A DNA stretch of 64,000 nucleotides, from positions 1-64,000 of the forward strand of contig NZ_JAENIL010000011.1 of assembly GCF_016595505.1 (NCBI RefSeq). Reading direction: 5' to 3'. The translations under genes and the position numbers were made by a program. This stretch comes from Pelagicoccus mobilis. Its GTDB lineage: Bacteria > Verrucomicrobiota > Verrucomicrobiia > Opitutales > Opitutaceae. Under the pieces are notes generated by a model, which saw only the letters and a program-made list of their open reading frames with translations, searched no databases and was not told where the DNA came from. Of the stretch, positions 43,821-51,556 are shown piece by piece; the stretch's first letter is position 1, and every line of letters begins with the position of its first letter.

Positions 43821-43959
43821 CGCGGTGCTTTAGCCCGCGTTTATGGATTTGGTTGTTGGCAACGACGGAGCGTTGCCCTCCTGTTTTGCTTAGGGGGCTC
43901 GTTTTCTTTTAAGAGCAATTCGGGGGTGGCGGTGGTCGCGGGCTGAAGCACCGCGCTAC
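43817..43959. repeat. Hairpin repeat, family B (extended copy)
   Basis: The left arm GTAGCGCGGTGCTTTAG followed by CCCGCG (43817-43839) pairs perfectly or nearly so with CGCGGGCTGAAGCACC followed by GCGCTAC (43937-43959). A second hairpin, GGCAACG...CGTTGCC at 43858-43877, is nested inside. The LysR stop TAG at 43818-43820 lies within the left arm. Together with flanking bases this fills the 202-base gap before the permease gene; no gene is seen. Confidence 0.85.
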
Positions 43960-44022
43960 GGGGGAGGAAAATTCGCTTTTTTTGGTAACCGGGCTTAGGG
44001 AGAGAGGTAGGCACTGGTTAAG

Positions 44023-46425
44023 ATGTTGTCCGACTTGTTTTTCTCCTTCCGCAATCTCAAGAAGACGCCTGGGTTTTCGATTGTCGCCGTATTAACGCTC
44101 GCCGTTGGGATCGCCGCGGTGGTCTCGATCTTTGCTGCCTTGCGCGCCTTGGTTCTGGAGCCGTTCGATTATCCGGATTCTCACGAGATGGTGCAGGTTT
44201 GGTCGGGTGATGGGTGGCCGTTGTCGCCAGCGGATTTCTTGGATTTGCATGCGAAGGCGGAGTCGTTTGAGAGTTTTGGGGTCTACAATCCGCAGACTTT
44301 TAACGTGGGAGCGGAAAACGCTCAGGCTATTCGCGGGGTGACAGCTACGCATGGCGTTTTGCCGGCTTTCGCTATCAAGCCGATGAATGGGCGCTGGCTC
44401 GAAGAAGGGGATGCGATGGAGGGAGCCGAACCTGTCGCCGTTGTGAGCTATGGTCTGTGGCAGCGTCTTTTTGGCGGCCGTGAAGATTTGCTCGGAGATA
44501 CGATTCGTTTAAACGGAGGGAATGTAACTGTGGTCGGTATCATGCCGAAGGGCTTCGAATTCGCTGGCCCGTGGATCCGTGCGGACGAGTGTGATGTTTG
44601 GATGCCGATGTCGTTGGAGAATGATAAGGATCGGCGCGGCAGCCATTGGCTAAGCGGGGTAGCGCGTTTGAAGGATGGACTGACTCCTGAGCGGGCGGAT
44701 ACGGAGATCAAGACTATCGGGAAGGAGCTCTCGGAGCTGTATCCAAACACCAACTATCGAAAGAAATTCCTCGTGCGTTCCTTGCACTTCGAAATGACTA
44801 AGGACATCGGGGAGTATGTTTGGCTCTTGTTCGCCTCGGTGGGAGTGATTTTGCTGGTGGCGTGTTCGAATGTAGCGAGTATGCTGCTATCGAGGGGAGC
44901 GCAGCGGCAGGGAGAATTTGGGGTACGAGTCGCCTTGGGGGCGACCAAAGGGAATTTGTTGCGCCTCGCGTTTGCGGAGAGTTTGGCTCTGGCCTTGGCA
45001 GGCGCGTTCTTCGGGGTGTTTCTTGCGTACGGAGGGATTGAGATTATCAAGTCGATCGCGCCGGTAAGTGTCGCCCGCAAGGAGGCGATGGCGCTTGATG
45101 GTCCTGTGCTGTTGTTCGCTCTCGGAGCGACCGGGTTGGTGGCATTGGCGGCGGGACTGCCGCCTGTGTTTGTGACGATGAAAACTTCGGTCGCCACTAT
45201 CTTACGCAACGATGCCAGAGGGGCGATTGGCTCGCGCTCGCGTAACTATCTGCTGCGTTGTCTGGTGATCGCCCAGATCGCGCTGGCCTTCGTTTTGGCG
45301 AATTGCGCGGTGATCTTCTCTGGGAGTTATTACGAGATTTTGGACAAGAACAAGATCATCACAACGGATCGCGTTTTGACTGCTCGCATTACGTTCCAAG
45401 GCGATCGCTACAAGGAAGAGAGTACGCGGATCCAGGCTTGGGAGGAGATCGAGCAGAAGCTGGCGGCGATGCCGGGGGTGAACTCGGCGGGTATCACGAC
45501 CAAGCTGCCGCTCGAAGGGGGCAGTAATACAAACGGCTTGATCAACGATGAGGTGTACGATCCGAGCCAGCGGCGAATCCAGATCGAGTTTTCATCGGTC
45601 ACTGAAGGCTATTTCGAATCCCTTGGCATCAAGCTGCTGCAGGGGCGGAATCTCGATAAATCGGATATCGCAACAGAGGATGGACTGCGTGGAGTGGTGA
45701 TTAACCAGACGCTCGCGGATCGGGCTTGGCCCGACGAGAATCCGCTGGGAAAGGTTATTCGGGCGAATGTGCCCGAGGACCCTTGGTACACCGCGACAGT
45801 GGTCGGCGTGGTGGAAGACACGCGTCAGTGGGGGGCGGATGCGGAGGTGCAGCCTGAGATGTTCACCATGCCGAAGGGCCACTGGGGGAGGCGCATCAAC
45901 GTCTTGGTACGGACTTCGCAACCGGCAAACAGTCTCATTCCTTTGCTTCGTGAGGTTATCGATGGGGTTGATCCAGAGTTGGCATTGGAAAATATCCGGA
46001 CGATGGACCAGGTCGTGGGTGACGCGACGAAGGGGGAGCGGACCATGGCAGGGCTGGTGAACAGCTTTATGGGAATTGCCCTCGGATTGGTAGCGGTCGG
46101 GCTTTACGGAACGCTGTCGTACACGATCTTGCTACGGACACGGGAGATCGGAGTGCGGAGAGCTTTGGGGGCCTCTGGAGGCGAGATCTCGCGACTGGTT
46201 TTGCGTCAGGGCGCGGTCTGGGTGGCCATCGGGTTAACGATCGGGCTCGGTGGGGCGTTCGCCTTGGCCAAGGTGCTGGAGTCGATGGTCTTTGGCATGG
46301 AGGGCTTGAGCCTGACGCCGCTCGTTCTGGCGGTCGCGGTGATCGGAGCGGCAGCGATTGTGGCTTGCTGGGTCCCGGCGACGCGGGCGGCTCGGCTAGA
46401 TCCACTAGTGGCGTTGAACGCGTGA
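44023..46425 (+). CDS. FtsX/MacB-type ABC permease (ADOP class)
   Basis: An 800-residue membrane protein with two permease halves. It starts with LSDLFFSFRNLKKTPGFSIVAVLTLAVGIAAVVSIFAALRALVL (helix 1). A MacB-like periplasmic domain covers about 55-240, and a three-helix FtsX domain about 265-400 (VACSNVASMLLSRGAQRQGEFGVRVALGATKGNLLRL). A fourth helix, a second periplasmic domain (about 430-660) and a C-terminal FtsX domain follow (LRTREIGVRRALGASGGEISRLVLRQG). Such permeases work with an ABC ATPase in mechanotransmission or efflux of peptides and lipoproteins. No ATPase gene is adjacent. Confidence 0.92.
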   Translation: MLSDLFFSFRNLKKTPGFSIVAVLTLAVGIAAVVSIFAALRALVLEPFDYPDSHEMVQVWSGDGWPLSPADFLDLHAKAESFESFGVYNPQTFNVGAENAQAIRGVTATHGVLPAFAIKPMNGRWLEEGDAMEGAEPVAVVSYGLWQRLFGGREDLLGDTIRLNGGNVTVVGIMPKGFEFAGPWIRADECDVWMPMSLENDKDRRGSHWLSGVARLKDGLTPERADTEIKTIGKELSELYPNTNYRKKFLVRSLHFEMTKDIGEYVWLLFASVGVILLVACSNVASMLLSRGAQRQGEFGVRVALGATKGNLLRLAFAESLALALAGAFFGVFLAYGGIEIIKSIAPVSVARKEAMALDGPVLLFALGATGLVALAAGLPPVFVTMKTSVATILRNDARGAIGSRSRNYLLRCLVIAQIALAFVLANCAVIFSGSYYEILDKNKIITTDRVLTARITFQGDRYKEESTRIQAWEEIEQKLAAMPGVNSAGITTKLPLEGGSNTNGLINDEVYDPSQRRIQIEFSSVTEGYFESLGIKLLQGRNLDKSDIATEDGLRGVVINQTLADRAWPDENPLGKVIRANVPEDPWYTATVVGVVEDTRQWGADAEVQPEMFTMPKGHWGRRINVLVRTSQPANSLIPLLREVIDGVDPELALENIRTMDQVVGDATKGERTMAGLVNSFMGIALGLVAVGLYGTLSYTILLRTREIGVRRALGASGGEISRLVLRQGAVWVAIGLTIGLGGAFALAKVLESMVFGMEGLSLTPLVLAVAVIGAAAIVACWVPATRAARLDPLVALNA

Positions 46426-46431
46426 ACGTTG

Positions 46432-46459
46432 TGGCTGTTGGGGACAACGGCCGCGACTA
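46432..46459. repeat. Hairpin repeat, family C
   Basis: TGGCTGTTGGGGACAACGGCC then GCGAC, eight bases after the permease stop. The GTTG/CAAC stem surrounds GGGA. Confidence 0.7.
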
Positions 46460-46525
46460 TTTTTGCGGAGTGGCGGCGGTCTTTTCTGGTTGAAGGGGGA
46501 TGCGGGGGGCGGTTTTGTTTGAGGG

Positions 46526-47122
46526 ATGGAATCCCTTTCTAATCCGCTTTCGAAGAACGCGTTTGTCGTTAAGGAGCACGTGGGCTTGTTTAAGGCCGCG
46601 AATAATTTCGATATGTTCGATCCGGAGTCGGGCGAGCAGGTCTTGGAGTGCCGGGAAGACCAGCTGGGCGTTTTTACCAAGATGCTCCGGTTTACGGACT
46701 ACAAGCGGATGACGCCGTTTCATATCGAGATTCGGGAGCCGGGCGGGCGCACCTTGATCGAGATTAAGCGTGGCGTTTCTCTGTTTTTGTCGGATGTGGA
46801 AGTGCTGGATGGCGAGGGGCAGTTGCTTGGGCGCTTCAAGCAGAAGTTTTTCTCGATTGGCGGGAAGTTCGATGTCTACGCGGCGGACGGCAGTGTGCTT
46901 TGTTCCTTGAGCGGCAGCTGGACGGGATGGGACTTTTCGTTTGGTCGCGACGGTGTGGAGTTTGGGCGTGTGAACAAGCAGTGGTCGGGCTTGGGGAAGG
47001 AGTTTTTCACTTCCGCCGACAATTACATGTTGAGCATCGATCCCTCTCTGGAGGCGGATCATCCGCTGCGTAAGCTGATCGTGGCGGCGGTGATGTGCAT
47101 CGATATGGTGCTCAAGGAGTGA
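46526..47122 (+). CDS. LURP-one-related / scramblase-like (Tubby-like fold) protein
   Basis: A 198-residue protein without signal peptide. It has the LOR/phospholipid-scramblase-related pattern: a repeated beta meander such as AFVVKEHVGLFKAANNFDMFDPESGEQVLECRE, PFHIEIREPGGRTLIEIKRGVSLFLSDVEVLD, LLGRFKQKFFSIGGKFDVYAADGSVLCSLSGSW, and a C-terminal hydrophobic helix (LIVAAVMCIDMVL) that in Tubby-like folds passes through the barrel. Function in bacteria is poorly known; membrane or lipid association is suggested by the family. The start is supported by GAGGG six bases before the ATG. Confidence 0.82.
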   Translation: MESLSNPLSKNAFVVKEHVGLFKAANNFDMFDPESGEQVLECREDQLGVFTKMLRFTDYKRMTPFHIEIREPGGRTLIEIKRGVSLFLSDVEVLDGEGQLLGRFKQKFFSIGGKFDVYAADGSVLCSLSGSWTGWDFSFGRDGVEFGRVNKQWSGLGKEFFTSADNYMLSIDPSLEADHPLRKLIVAAVMCIDMVLKE

Positions 47123-47124
47123 TT

Positions 47125-47212
47125 TTTTTGCCCACGAAGGACACGAAGAAGCACGAATGTTTTCTATATCAAGCGAGTCGCTTCGAGATTCGTAGTGTCC
47201 TTTGTGGGCGAA
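47125..47212. repeat. Hairpin repeat, family D (CACGAAGGACACGAAG type)
   Basis: TTGCCCACGAAGGACACGAAG then AAGCACGAATG forms the left arm. ATTCGTAGTGTCC then TTTGTGGGCG forms the right arm. It begins just after the LURP-one stop. Related copies are at 55526-55610 (full) and 56878-56920 (short form with CCGCTAATGGCCGCTAAT). This repeat style is known to me from planctomycete and verrucomicrobial genomes. Confidence 0.8.
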
Positions 47213-47240
47213 TTTATTTTAAGTTTGGGGTGAATTGGTC

Positions 47241-47789
47241 ATGGCGGATTTGAAGACGATCGAGGATGCGTTCGATTTTGTGCAGGAGGTGGGAATCTGT
47301 ACCATCTTCAGCGGAAAGGCGCGGGATGTGCAGTCGCTGTGGGATGCGGTGGACTTGCCGGACAGTGATGGACAGACGAAGTGGGGGCAGCGAGTGGAAG
47401 CGGTTTGGGCGTGGAAGACGGAGCTTCCTACCTTTTACCCGGACGACATTTTCTATGGGAAGATCAAGGGAGGGCATGCGGTGCTGATGAGCATGGAGTA
47501 CTTTCGGGAGACGCATTATCCGAAGCATGCTCGACCGGTATCTTCGTGTCGGGAGCTCGCTCAGCAGGTCTATGAAATTGTGCGTCTCAGCCCTGGCACT
47601 ACAGCGGAGGTAAGGCGGGAGGCGATGGATCGATTTGGTTGTAGCAAGAGTCGCTTTGAGACCGCGTTGAAGGAGTTGCAAATTAGCTTGAATGTGGTGC
47701 GTCTGAACGAACCGGATTTGAAGAACGATACGTGGGTTCCGTTTGAGGAAGTTTACGGTGAGCTTGAGTTGGAGGCTCCGGCGCAATGA
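47241..47789 (+). CDS. Conserved protein of unknown function, coupled to an NhaC antiporter
   Basis: About 182 residues from ATG 47241 (GGGGTGA upstream); a TTG at 47235 would add two residues. Two regions are visible. The N-terminal half is rich in Trp and aromatics (SLWDAVDLPDSDGQTKWGQRVEAVWAWKTELP... GGHAVLMSMEYFRE). The C-terminal half is helical, with a winged-helix-like stretch (LSPGTTAEVRREAMDRFGCSKSRFETALKELQ). I have seen similar proteins labelled AlkZ-related, but cannot confirm that here. The stop overlaps the antiporter start by ATGA, so the two are translated together, hinting at a regulatory or accessory role. Confidence 0.75.
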   Translation: MADLKTIEDAFDFVQEVGICTIFSGKARDVQSLWDAVDLPDSDGQTKWGQRVEAVWAWKTELPTFYPDDIFYGKIKGGHAVLMSMEYFRETHYPKHARPVSSCRELAQQVYEIVRLSPGTTAEVRREAMDRFGCSKSRFETALKELQISLNVVRLNEPDLKNDTWVPFEEVYGELELEAPAQ

Positions 47790-49192
47790 AGCAAGTGAGG
47801 CCGAGCTTGTGGTTGGCGCTTGTGCCGGTTGTGGCCTTGGTCGTCTCTCTCTATTTCAGTATTCGAATTTTTGATATATCGCCTCACATTTCGCTGATCA
47901 CAGCGGCGGTAGTGGCGGCAGGTATTGCGGTTGGCTTTGGGGCGAGCTATGCGGAGCTGGAGAAGGGGGTGGTGCGAGGGATTTCGGTGGCGATGCCTTC
48001 GATTCTGATTTTGATGGCGATCGGGATTCTGATCGGTACTTGGACTTCGAGTGGTGTGGTGCCTTATCTGATCGCTCTGGGGTTAGAGCTATTGTCGCCG
48101 TCCGTCTTTTTACCGGCGTGCTGTGTGATTTGCATCATCGTTTCGCTTTCGACGGGGAGCTCTTGGTCGACTGCGGGAACGGTGGGTGTGGCGCTGATCG
48201 GCGTGGGGCAAGGGCTCGGCTTTTCGTTGCCGATGGTTGCTGGGGCTGTGATTTCGGGGGCTTACTTCGGGGATAAGATGTCGCCGCTTTCGGAAACCAC
48301 GAACTTAGCGCCGGCGGTGGCGGGGGCGAAGTTGATCGAGCATATTCGGCATATGGCGTGGACGAGTGGTCCGAGTATTTTGATCTCCTTGGTTTTATAC
48401 ACCGTTATTGGTCTGAGCGTAGAGGTCGGGACGGGAGAGGGGCAGGGGATTGAGGGCTTGGCGAGCAAGCTGGACGAGTTGTATCAGTTTTCGCCTTGGT
48501 TGCTTCTGGCTCCGGTGGGCGTGTTGGCCTTGATCTTGTTGCGCGTACCGGCATTACCAGCGGTGCTGGGTGGCGGGCTGATTGGAATTGTGCTAGGCGT
48601 GTGGATACAGGATCGAGCCTTGGTCGATATGCTGGTGGCGGCTCAGAGCGGTTTTGTCATGGAGTCAGGAGTGGCGGAGATCGATGAGCTGTTGTCGCGA
48701 GGCGGTTTGGAAAGCATGTTTTGGACGATCTCCTTAATCGTTTGCTCGATGGCGTTTGGGGGAGTGATGGAGTCGAGCGGGATGTTGCGGGTGATCGCGG
48801 AACGGCTTCTCTCAGCGGCCAAGTCAGGTGGGCAGCTCGTGGCGGCGACAGTGGGGACTTGCTTGGGGATGAATCTCTTGGCTCCGGATCAGTATCTTTC
48901 GATTATCGTTCCCGGAAAGATGTATCAGGAAGCGTATGCGAAGAAGGGGCTGGCGGCGAAGAACTTGTCGCGAGCTTTGGAGGATGGGGGGACCGTGACG
49001 TCGCCTCTTGTCCCTTGGAACTCCTGCGGGGTATTCATGTTTTCGGTACTACTTGTGAGCCCAATGGCATATTTGCCTTATGCGTTTTTCAATCTTCTCA
49101 GTCCGGTGATATCTGTGATTGTGGGGCTCAAGGGTTGGACGATTGAGAAGTCGACTCCAGAGCAAGACTCGTCAGAGTCGAGGGATGCTTGA
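47786..49192 (+). CDS. NhaC-family Na+/H+ antiporter
   Basis: A 468-residue protein with about 11-12 membrane helices. NhaC-type features are SMPSILILMAIGILIGTWTSSGVVPYLIALG, CVICIIVSLSTGSSWSTAGTVGVALIGVG, AGAVISGAYFGDKMSPLSETTNLAPAVAGA (an ion-site motif), and LAPDQYLSIIVPGKMYQEAY... SRALEDGGTVTSPLVPWNSCGV. It exchanges sodium for protons across the inner membrane, suiting a marine cell. It is preceded by a coupled unknown gene (ATGA) and overlaps a small membrane-protein gene at its end, giving a three-gene unit. Confidence 0.93.
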   Translation: MKQVRPSLWLALVPVVALVVSLYFSIRIFDISPHISLITAAVVAAGIAVGFGASYAELEKGVVRGISVAMPSILILMAIGILIGTWTSSGVVPYLIALGLELLSPSVFLPACCVICIIVSLSTGSSWSTAGTVGVALIGVGQGLGFSLPMVAGAVISGAYFGDKMSPLSETTNLAPAVAGAKLIEHIRHMAWTSGPSILISLVLYTVIGLSVEVGTGEGQGIEGLASKLDELYQFSPWLLLAPVGVLALILLRVPALPAVLGGGLIGIVLGVWIQDRALVDMLVAAQSGFVMESGVAEIDELLSRGGLESMFWTISLIVCSMAFGGVMESSGMLRVIAERLLSAAKSGGQLVAATVGTCLGMNLLAPDQYLSIIVPGKMYQEAYAKKGLAAKNLSRALEDGGTVTSPLVPWNSCGVFMFSVLLVSPMAYLPYAFFNLLSPVISVIVGLKGWTIEKSTPEQDSSESRDA

Positions 49193-49367
49193 GGATTTCG
49201 TTGAGTTTGTCTTTTCCGCTTTGCTGGGATTGGGCCTGCTGGTGGTGGTGGTGCTTTTGGCTCGTCGCAATATGATTAAAGAGATGAAGCGACAGGAGGA
49301 GTTGGAAGCCAGCGAGAAGGGAGCAAAGGAGTCGCAGGGACAGGCGGGAACGCCGGACCAGAGCTAG
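49185..49367 (+). CDS. Small single-pass membrane protein
   Basis: A 60-residue protein from ATG 49185, overlapping the antiporter's last codons by eight bases. It has an acidic start (MLEDFVEF), one strong membrane helix (VFSALLGLGLLVVVVLLA), then a basic and later polar, Gln/Glu/Lys-rich cytosolic tail. It is not a known family. The overlap suggests translational coupling and a partner role for the NhaC antiporter. Too short to be certain, but composition is clearly membrane-protein-like. Confidence 0.65.
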   Translation: MLEDFVEFVFSALLGLGLLVVVVLLARRNMIKEMKRQEELEASEKGAKESQGQAGTPDQS

Positions 49368-49376
49368 TTTTTGGGG

Positions 49377-49403
49377 GATGATGATGGCTGCGCCACCATG
49401 ATT
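49377..49403. repeat. Hairpin repeat, family E (single unit)
   Basis: GATGATGATGG, CTGCGCCA and CCATGATTT form a short hairpin between convergent genes. Related to the arrays at 41436-41540 and 51443-51554. Confidence 0.5.
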
Positions 49404-49825
49404 TAATGCGCAACCTTTAGGTCGGGGCGTCTGGCCGCTGAGAAGAGGAGGAAGCCGATTGGGCCCAGCATGAAGGTGGCGAGTAGGATGGGGATCACTA
49501 GGAAATGGGAGAGGTTGCTTTGTTTGGCTTTTTCGAGGATCCAGCAACCGACGAAGAAGTCGAAGGCGAGATAGTGGACCCAGCCGGCGGTGAGGGCCCA
49601 GTCGTTGGCGAATAGAAGGCGGACTTGTTCGATGCTGCTGAAGCCTCCTTGCCAGTCGGGTGAGAAGCGGACGAGGCAGATGAGGTAGCCGACGGAGATG
49701 AGTAAGGGGAGGGCGAGTCGGACGACGGAGAGGGTTTGGGGAGTCCAGCGAGCGGCAGCGATCAGGTAGAGCCAACCGAGCATGGCGATGGTGCTGAAAG
49801 CGGAGAAAAGGAAGGCGGGTGTCAT
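49403..49825 (-). CDS. ABA4-like family membrane protein
   Basis: A 140-residue protein with four hydrophobic helices. ABA4-family signatures are WLYLIAAARWTP, SIEQVRLLFANDWALTAGWVHYLAFDFFVGCWILEKAK and MLGPIGFLLFSAAR. Plant ABA4 is needed for neoxanthin synthesis; the bacterial members are uncharacterised integral membrane proteins. It is encoded after the TetR gene with ATGA overlap, and so belongs to the TetR / membrane protein cluster. Confidence 0.9.
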   Translation of the reverse strand: MTPAFLFSAFSTIAMLGWLYLIAAARWTPQTLSVVRLALPLLISVGYLICLVRFSPDWQGGFSSIEQVRLLFANDWALTAGWVHYLAFDFFVGCWILEKAKQSNLSHFLVIPILLATFMLGPIGFLLFSAARRPDLKVAH

Positions 49826-50427
49826 GATACGTTTTTCCAGCCGTTGCGGAAGTAGGACTGGCAGAGTTTTCGGATTTCTTCTGGGGTTAGCTCGCCGTAA
49901 GGACCGTTTCCTAGGATGCCGTCGATGAGGAGCATAGCGATCCCGTGAATGAGGGCCCAGGAGGCGAGTGCGAGGTTGGGACTGCAGGTGTTTGCGATTT
50001 GGCCGTTTTTGATTCCGGCCTCGATGGTTTCGACGAGCGCTCCAAATGCATTGGCGCTAGAGTCCTTGAGCTCCTGGTCCACATCATCTGCGCACATAAG
50101 GTTGTGAGTGAACATCAGGCGGTATTGCTCGGGATGTTGTTGAGCGAAGGCGAGGTAGGCTGTTCCTGAATTGTCGAGGTCGCCTGGTTTGTCTTCGTTT
50201 GCTGCGACCAGCATCGAGCGTAGCTTTCGAAACCCTGTTTCAGAGATCGCGGCGAGGAGCGCTTGTTTGTCTTTAAAATGTCGATACGGAGCTGCGGCGC
50301 TGACTTCCGCTTCACGAGCGACTCTGCGGAGGGAAAGGGCGTCGAGTCCGTCTTCGCGTAGGACTTTTAGCCCTGCTGAAATCAGGGAGTTCCGAAGGTC
50401 GCCGTGGTGGTAGGAGGTCTTGGTCAT
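49822..50427 (-). CDS. TetR/AcrR-family transcriptional regulator
   Basis: A 201-residue repressor. The HTH covers about 8-55 (YHHGDLRNSLISAGLKVLREDGLDALSLRRVAREAEVSAAAPYRHFKDKQALLAAI). A WHG/TetR_C-type ligand domain follows, with YLAFAQQHPEQYRLMFTHNL and ALASWALIHGIAMLLIDG. It lies directly between the 313-residue membrane protein (upstream, abutting by one base) and ABA4-like (overlapping), so one operon is likely and autoregulation through the direct repeats at 51369-51409 is plausible. Confidence 0.92.
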   Translation of the reverse strand: MTKTSYHHGDLRNSLISAGLKVLREDGLDALSLRRVAREAEVSAAAPYRHFKDKQALLAAISETGFRKLRSMLVAANEDKPGDLDNSGTAYLAFAQQHPEQYRLMFTHNLMCADDVDQELKDSSANAFGALVETIEAGIKNGQIANTCSPNLALASWALIHGIAMLLIDGILGNGPYGELTPEEIRKLCQSYFRNGWKNVS

Positions 50428-51369
50428 TTACGCAGAGAGTGGTTGATGCAATGAGGGGCGTTTGTTTGTGCTTGGTTGGGCCAGTCGCAAAATTTGGGCG
50501 GTGGTGGCGTAGATGAAAGGTGTTAGAAAGCCGATTAGGCTGACTATCATGATGAGAGTTCCAAAAGTATCCAGATCGAAGATACTTCGCCCGGTGTAGG
50601 CATGGACTTGGGAAAAGAATGTAACTCCGGCGAAACCAATTGAGCTGACCCAGATGAGCAGTTCTTGCTGACGCTTGTTCAGGCCAAGGCCTATGATCAT
50701 GAGGGCGAGCAGCGGGAGGGCTTGGATCGAGTGGAGCGAAATCGCGTGAGGGAGTTTGAGGTTTCCGGCTTCTCCGTAGGTAGTTGAGCTGGCCACGTTT
50801 TCGATGAGGAAGGCTCCGTCTTGCAAAACGTGGTTCATGCCATGGATGACGATTAGTTGTCCGGACAGTTGGCTGAAGAAGAAGAGGACCATGCTGGTGC
50901 GGATGGCTAGCTTCATCGCCGGAGAGCCGACGAGCTTTCCGAAGGCGAGGATGGCTTGGGTGGTAGAGACAATGGCGAAGCAAAGGATGGAAAGTCCCAT
51001 GGTTGACCAGAGAAGGGTGTCGAGTGGGGTGCCGACGTTGAAATGTGAAGGCAAGCCACGGAAGTGCTGGGTGTTTATGATGATGATTTCGAGGACGAGG
51101 GCGGCGCTCATGGCGGACATCATCGCTTTGTGGAGTCGCGGTTTGGGTGGGTAGAATTTTAGGAGCCAACCCATTGTCACAAGGGTGAAGCCGGCCGAAA
51201 GCCCGAAGACGACGAGCTTGCGGTAGCCGAGCGGACCGGACCAAACCGCGCTCTCTACGAAGGGGTAAGCAAGCAGATGGACGAGGCCGGTGAGCATAAC
51301 GGCGAAGCCTGCCCAGTAGGCGATGCTTTGAGGCGTTGAGAGGTGGGAGCGAGCGGATTTCGTTTTCAT
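50428..51369 (-). CDS. Multi-pass membrane protein of unknown function
   Basis: A 313-residue protein with eight to nine hydrophobic helices, for example SIAYWAGFAVMLTGLVHLLAYPFV, KLVVFGLSAGFTLVTMGWLL and LLALMIIGLGLN. Several conserved-looking His residues lie near helix ends (VHLLAYPF, IVIHGMNHVL, LPHAISLHSIQALPLL, SQVHAYTG), a spacing that recalls heme- or metal-binding membrane proteins. That assignment is a guess. It is the first gene of an operon with a TetR regulator and an ABA4-like protein. Function not recognised. Confidence 0.8.
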   Translation of the reverse strand: MKTKSARSHLSTPQSIAYWAGFAVMLTGLVHLLAYPFVESAVWSGPLGYRKLVVFGLSAGFTLVTMGWLLKFYPPKPRLHKAMMSAMSAALVLEIIIINTQHFRGLPSHFNVGTPLDTLLWSTMGLSILCFAIVSTTQAILAFGKLVGSPAMKLAIRTSMVLFFFSQLSGQLIVIHGMNHVLQDGAFLIENVASSTTYGEAGNLKLPHAISLHSIQALPLLALMIIGLGLNKRQQELLIWVSSIGFAGVTFFSQVHAYTGRSIFDLDTFGTLIMIVSLIGFLTPFIYATTAQILRLAQPSTNKRPSLHQPLSA

Positions 51370-51409
51370 GTAAACAGTGAGAACATTAATATGTAAACAC
51401 TGTCAACAC
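51369..51409. promoter_or_regulatory. Direct-repeat operator candidate for the TetR operon
   Basis: TGTAAACAGTG at about 51370-51380 and TGTAAACACTG at about 51394-51404 are direct repeats 24 bases apart, just upstream of the first operon gene. On the minus strand TTGACA partly overlaps the distal copy and could be the -35 box. Confidence 0.5.
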
Positions 51410-51442
51410 TAAAGGGGGATGTGGGACTGAGATGTGTTTTAG

Positions 51443-51554
51443 GATGATGATCGCTGTGCGAGCATGATGCTTCGCAGCAGGATTCTTGGAGAGTGAATTC
51501 TATTTTGCTCGCCGAAGTCGATCATGCAGGCCGACAGGCCGAATCACGATCAAG
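51443..51554. repeat. Hairpin array, family E
   Basis: GATGATGATCGCTGTGCGAGC, ATGATGCTTCGC, then CGCCGAAGTCGATCATG and GGCCGACAGGCC units before ATCACGATCAAG. It fills most of the 187-base gap between the membrane-protein operon start and the esterase stop; no gene is seen. Confidence 0.65.
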
Positions 51555-51556
51555 CT

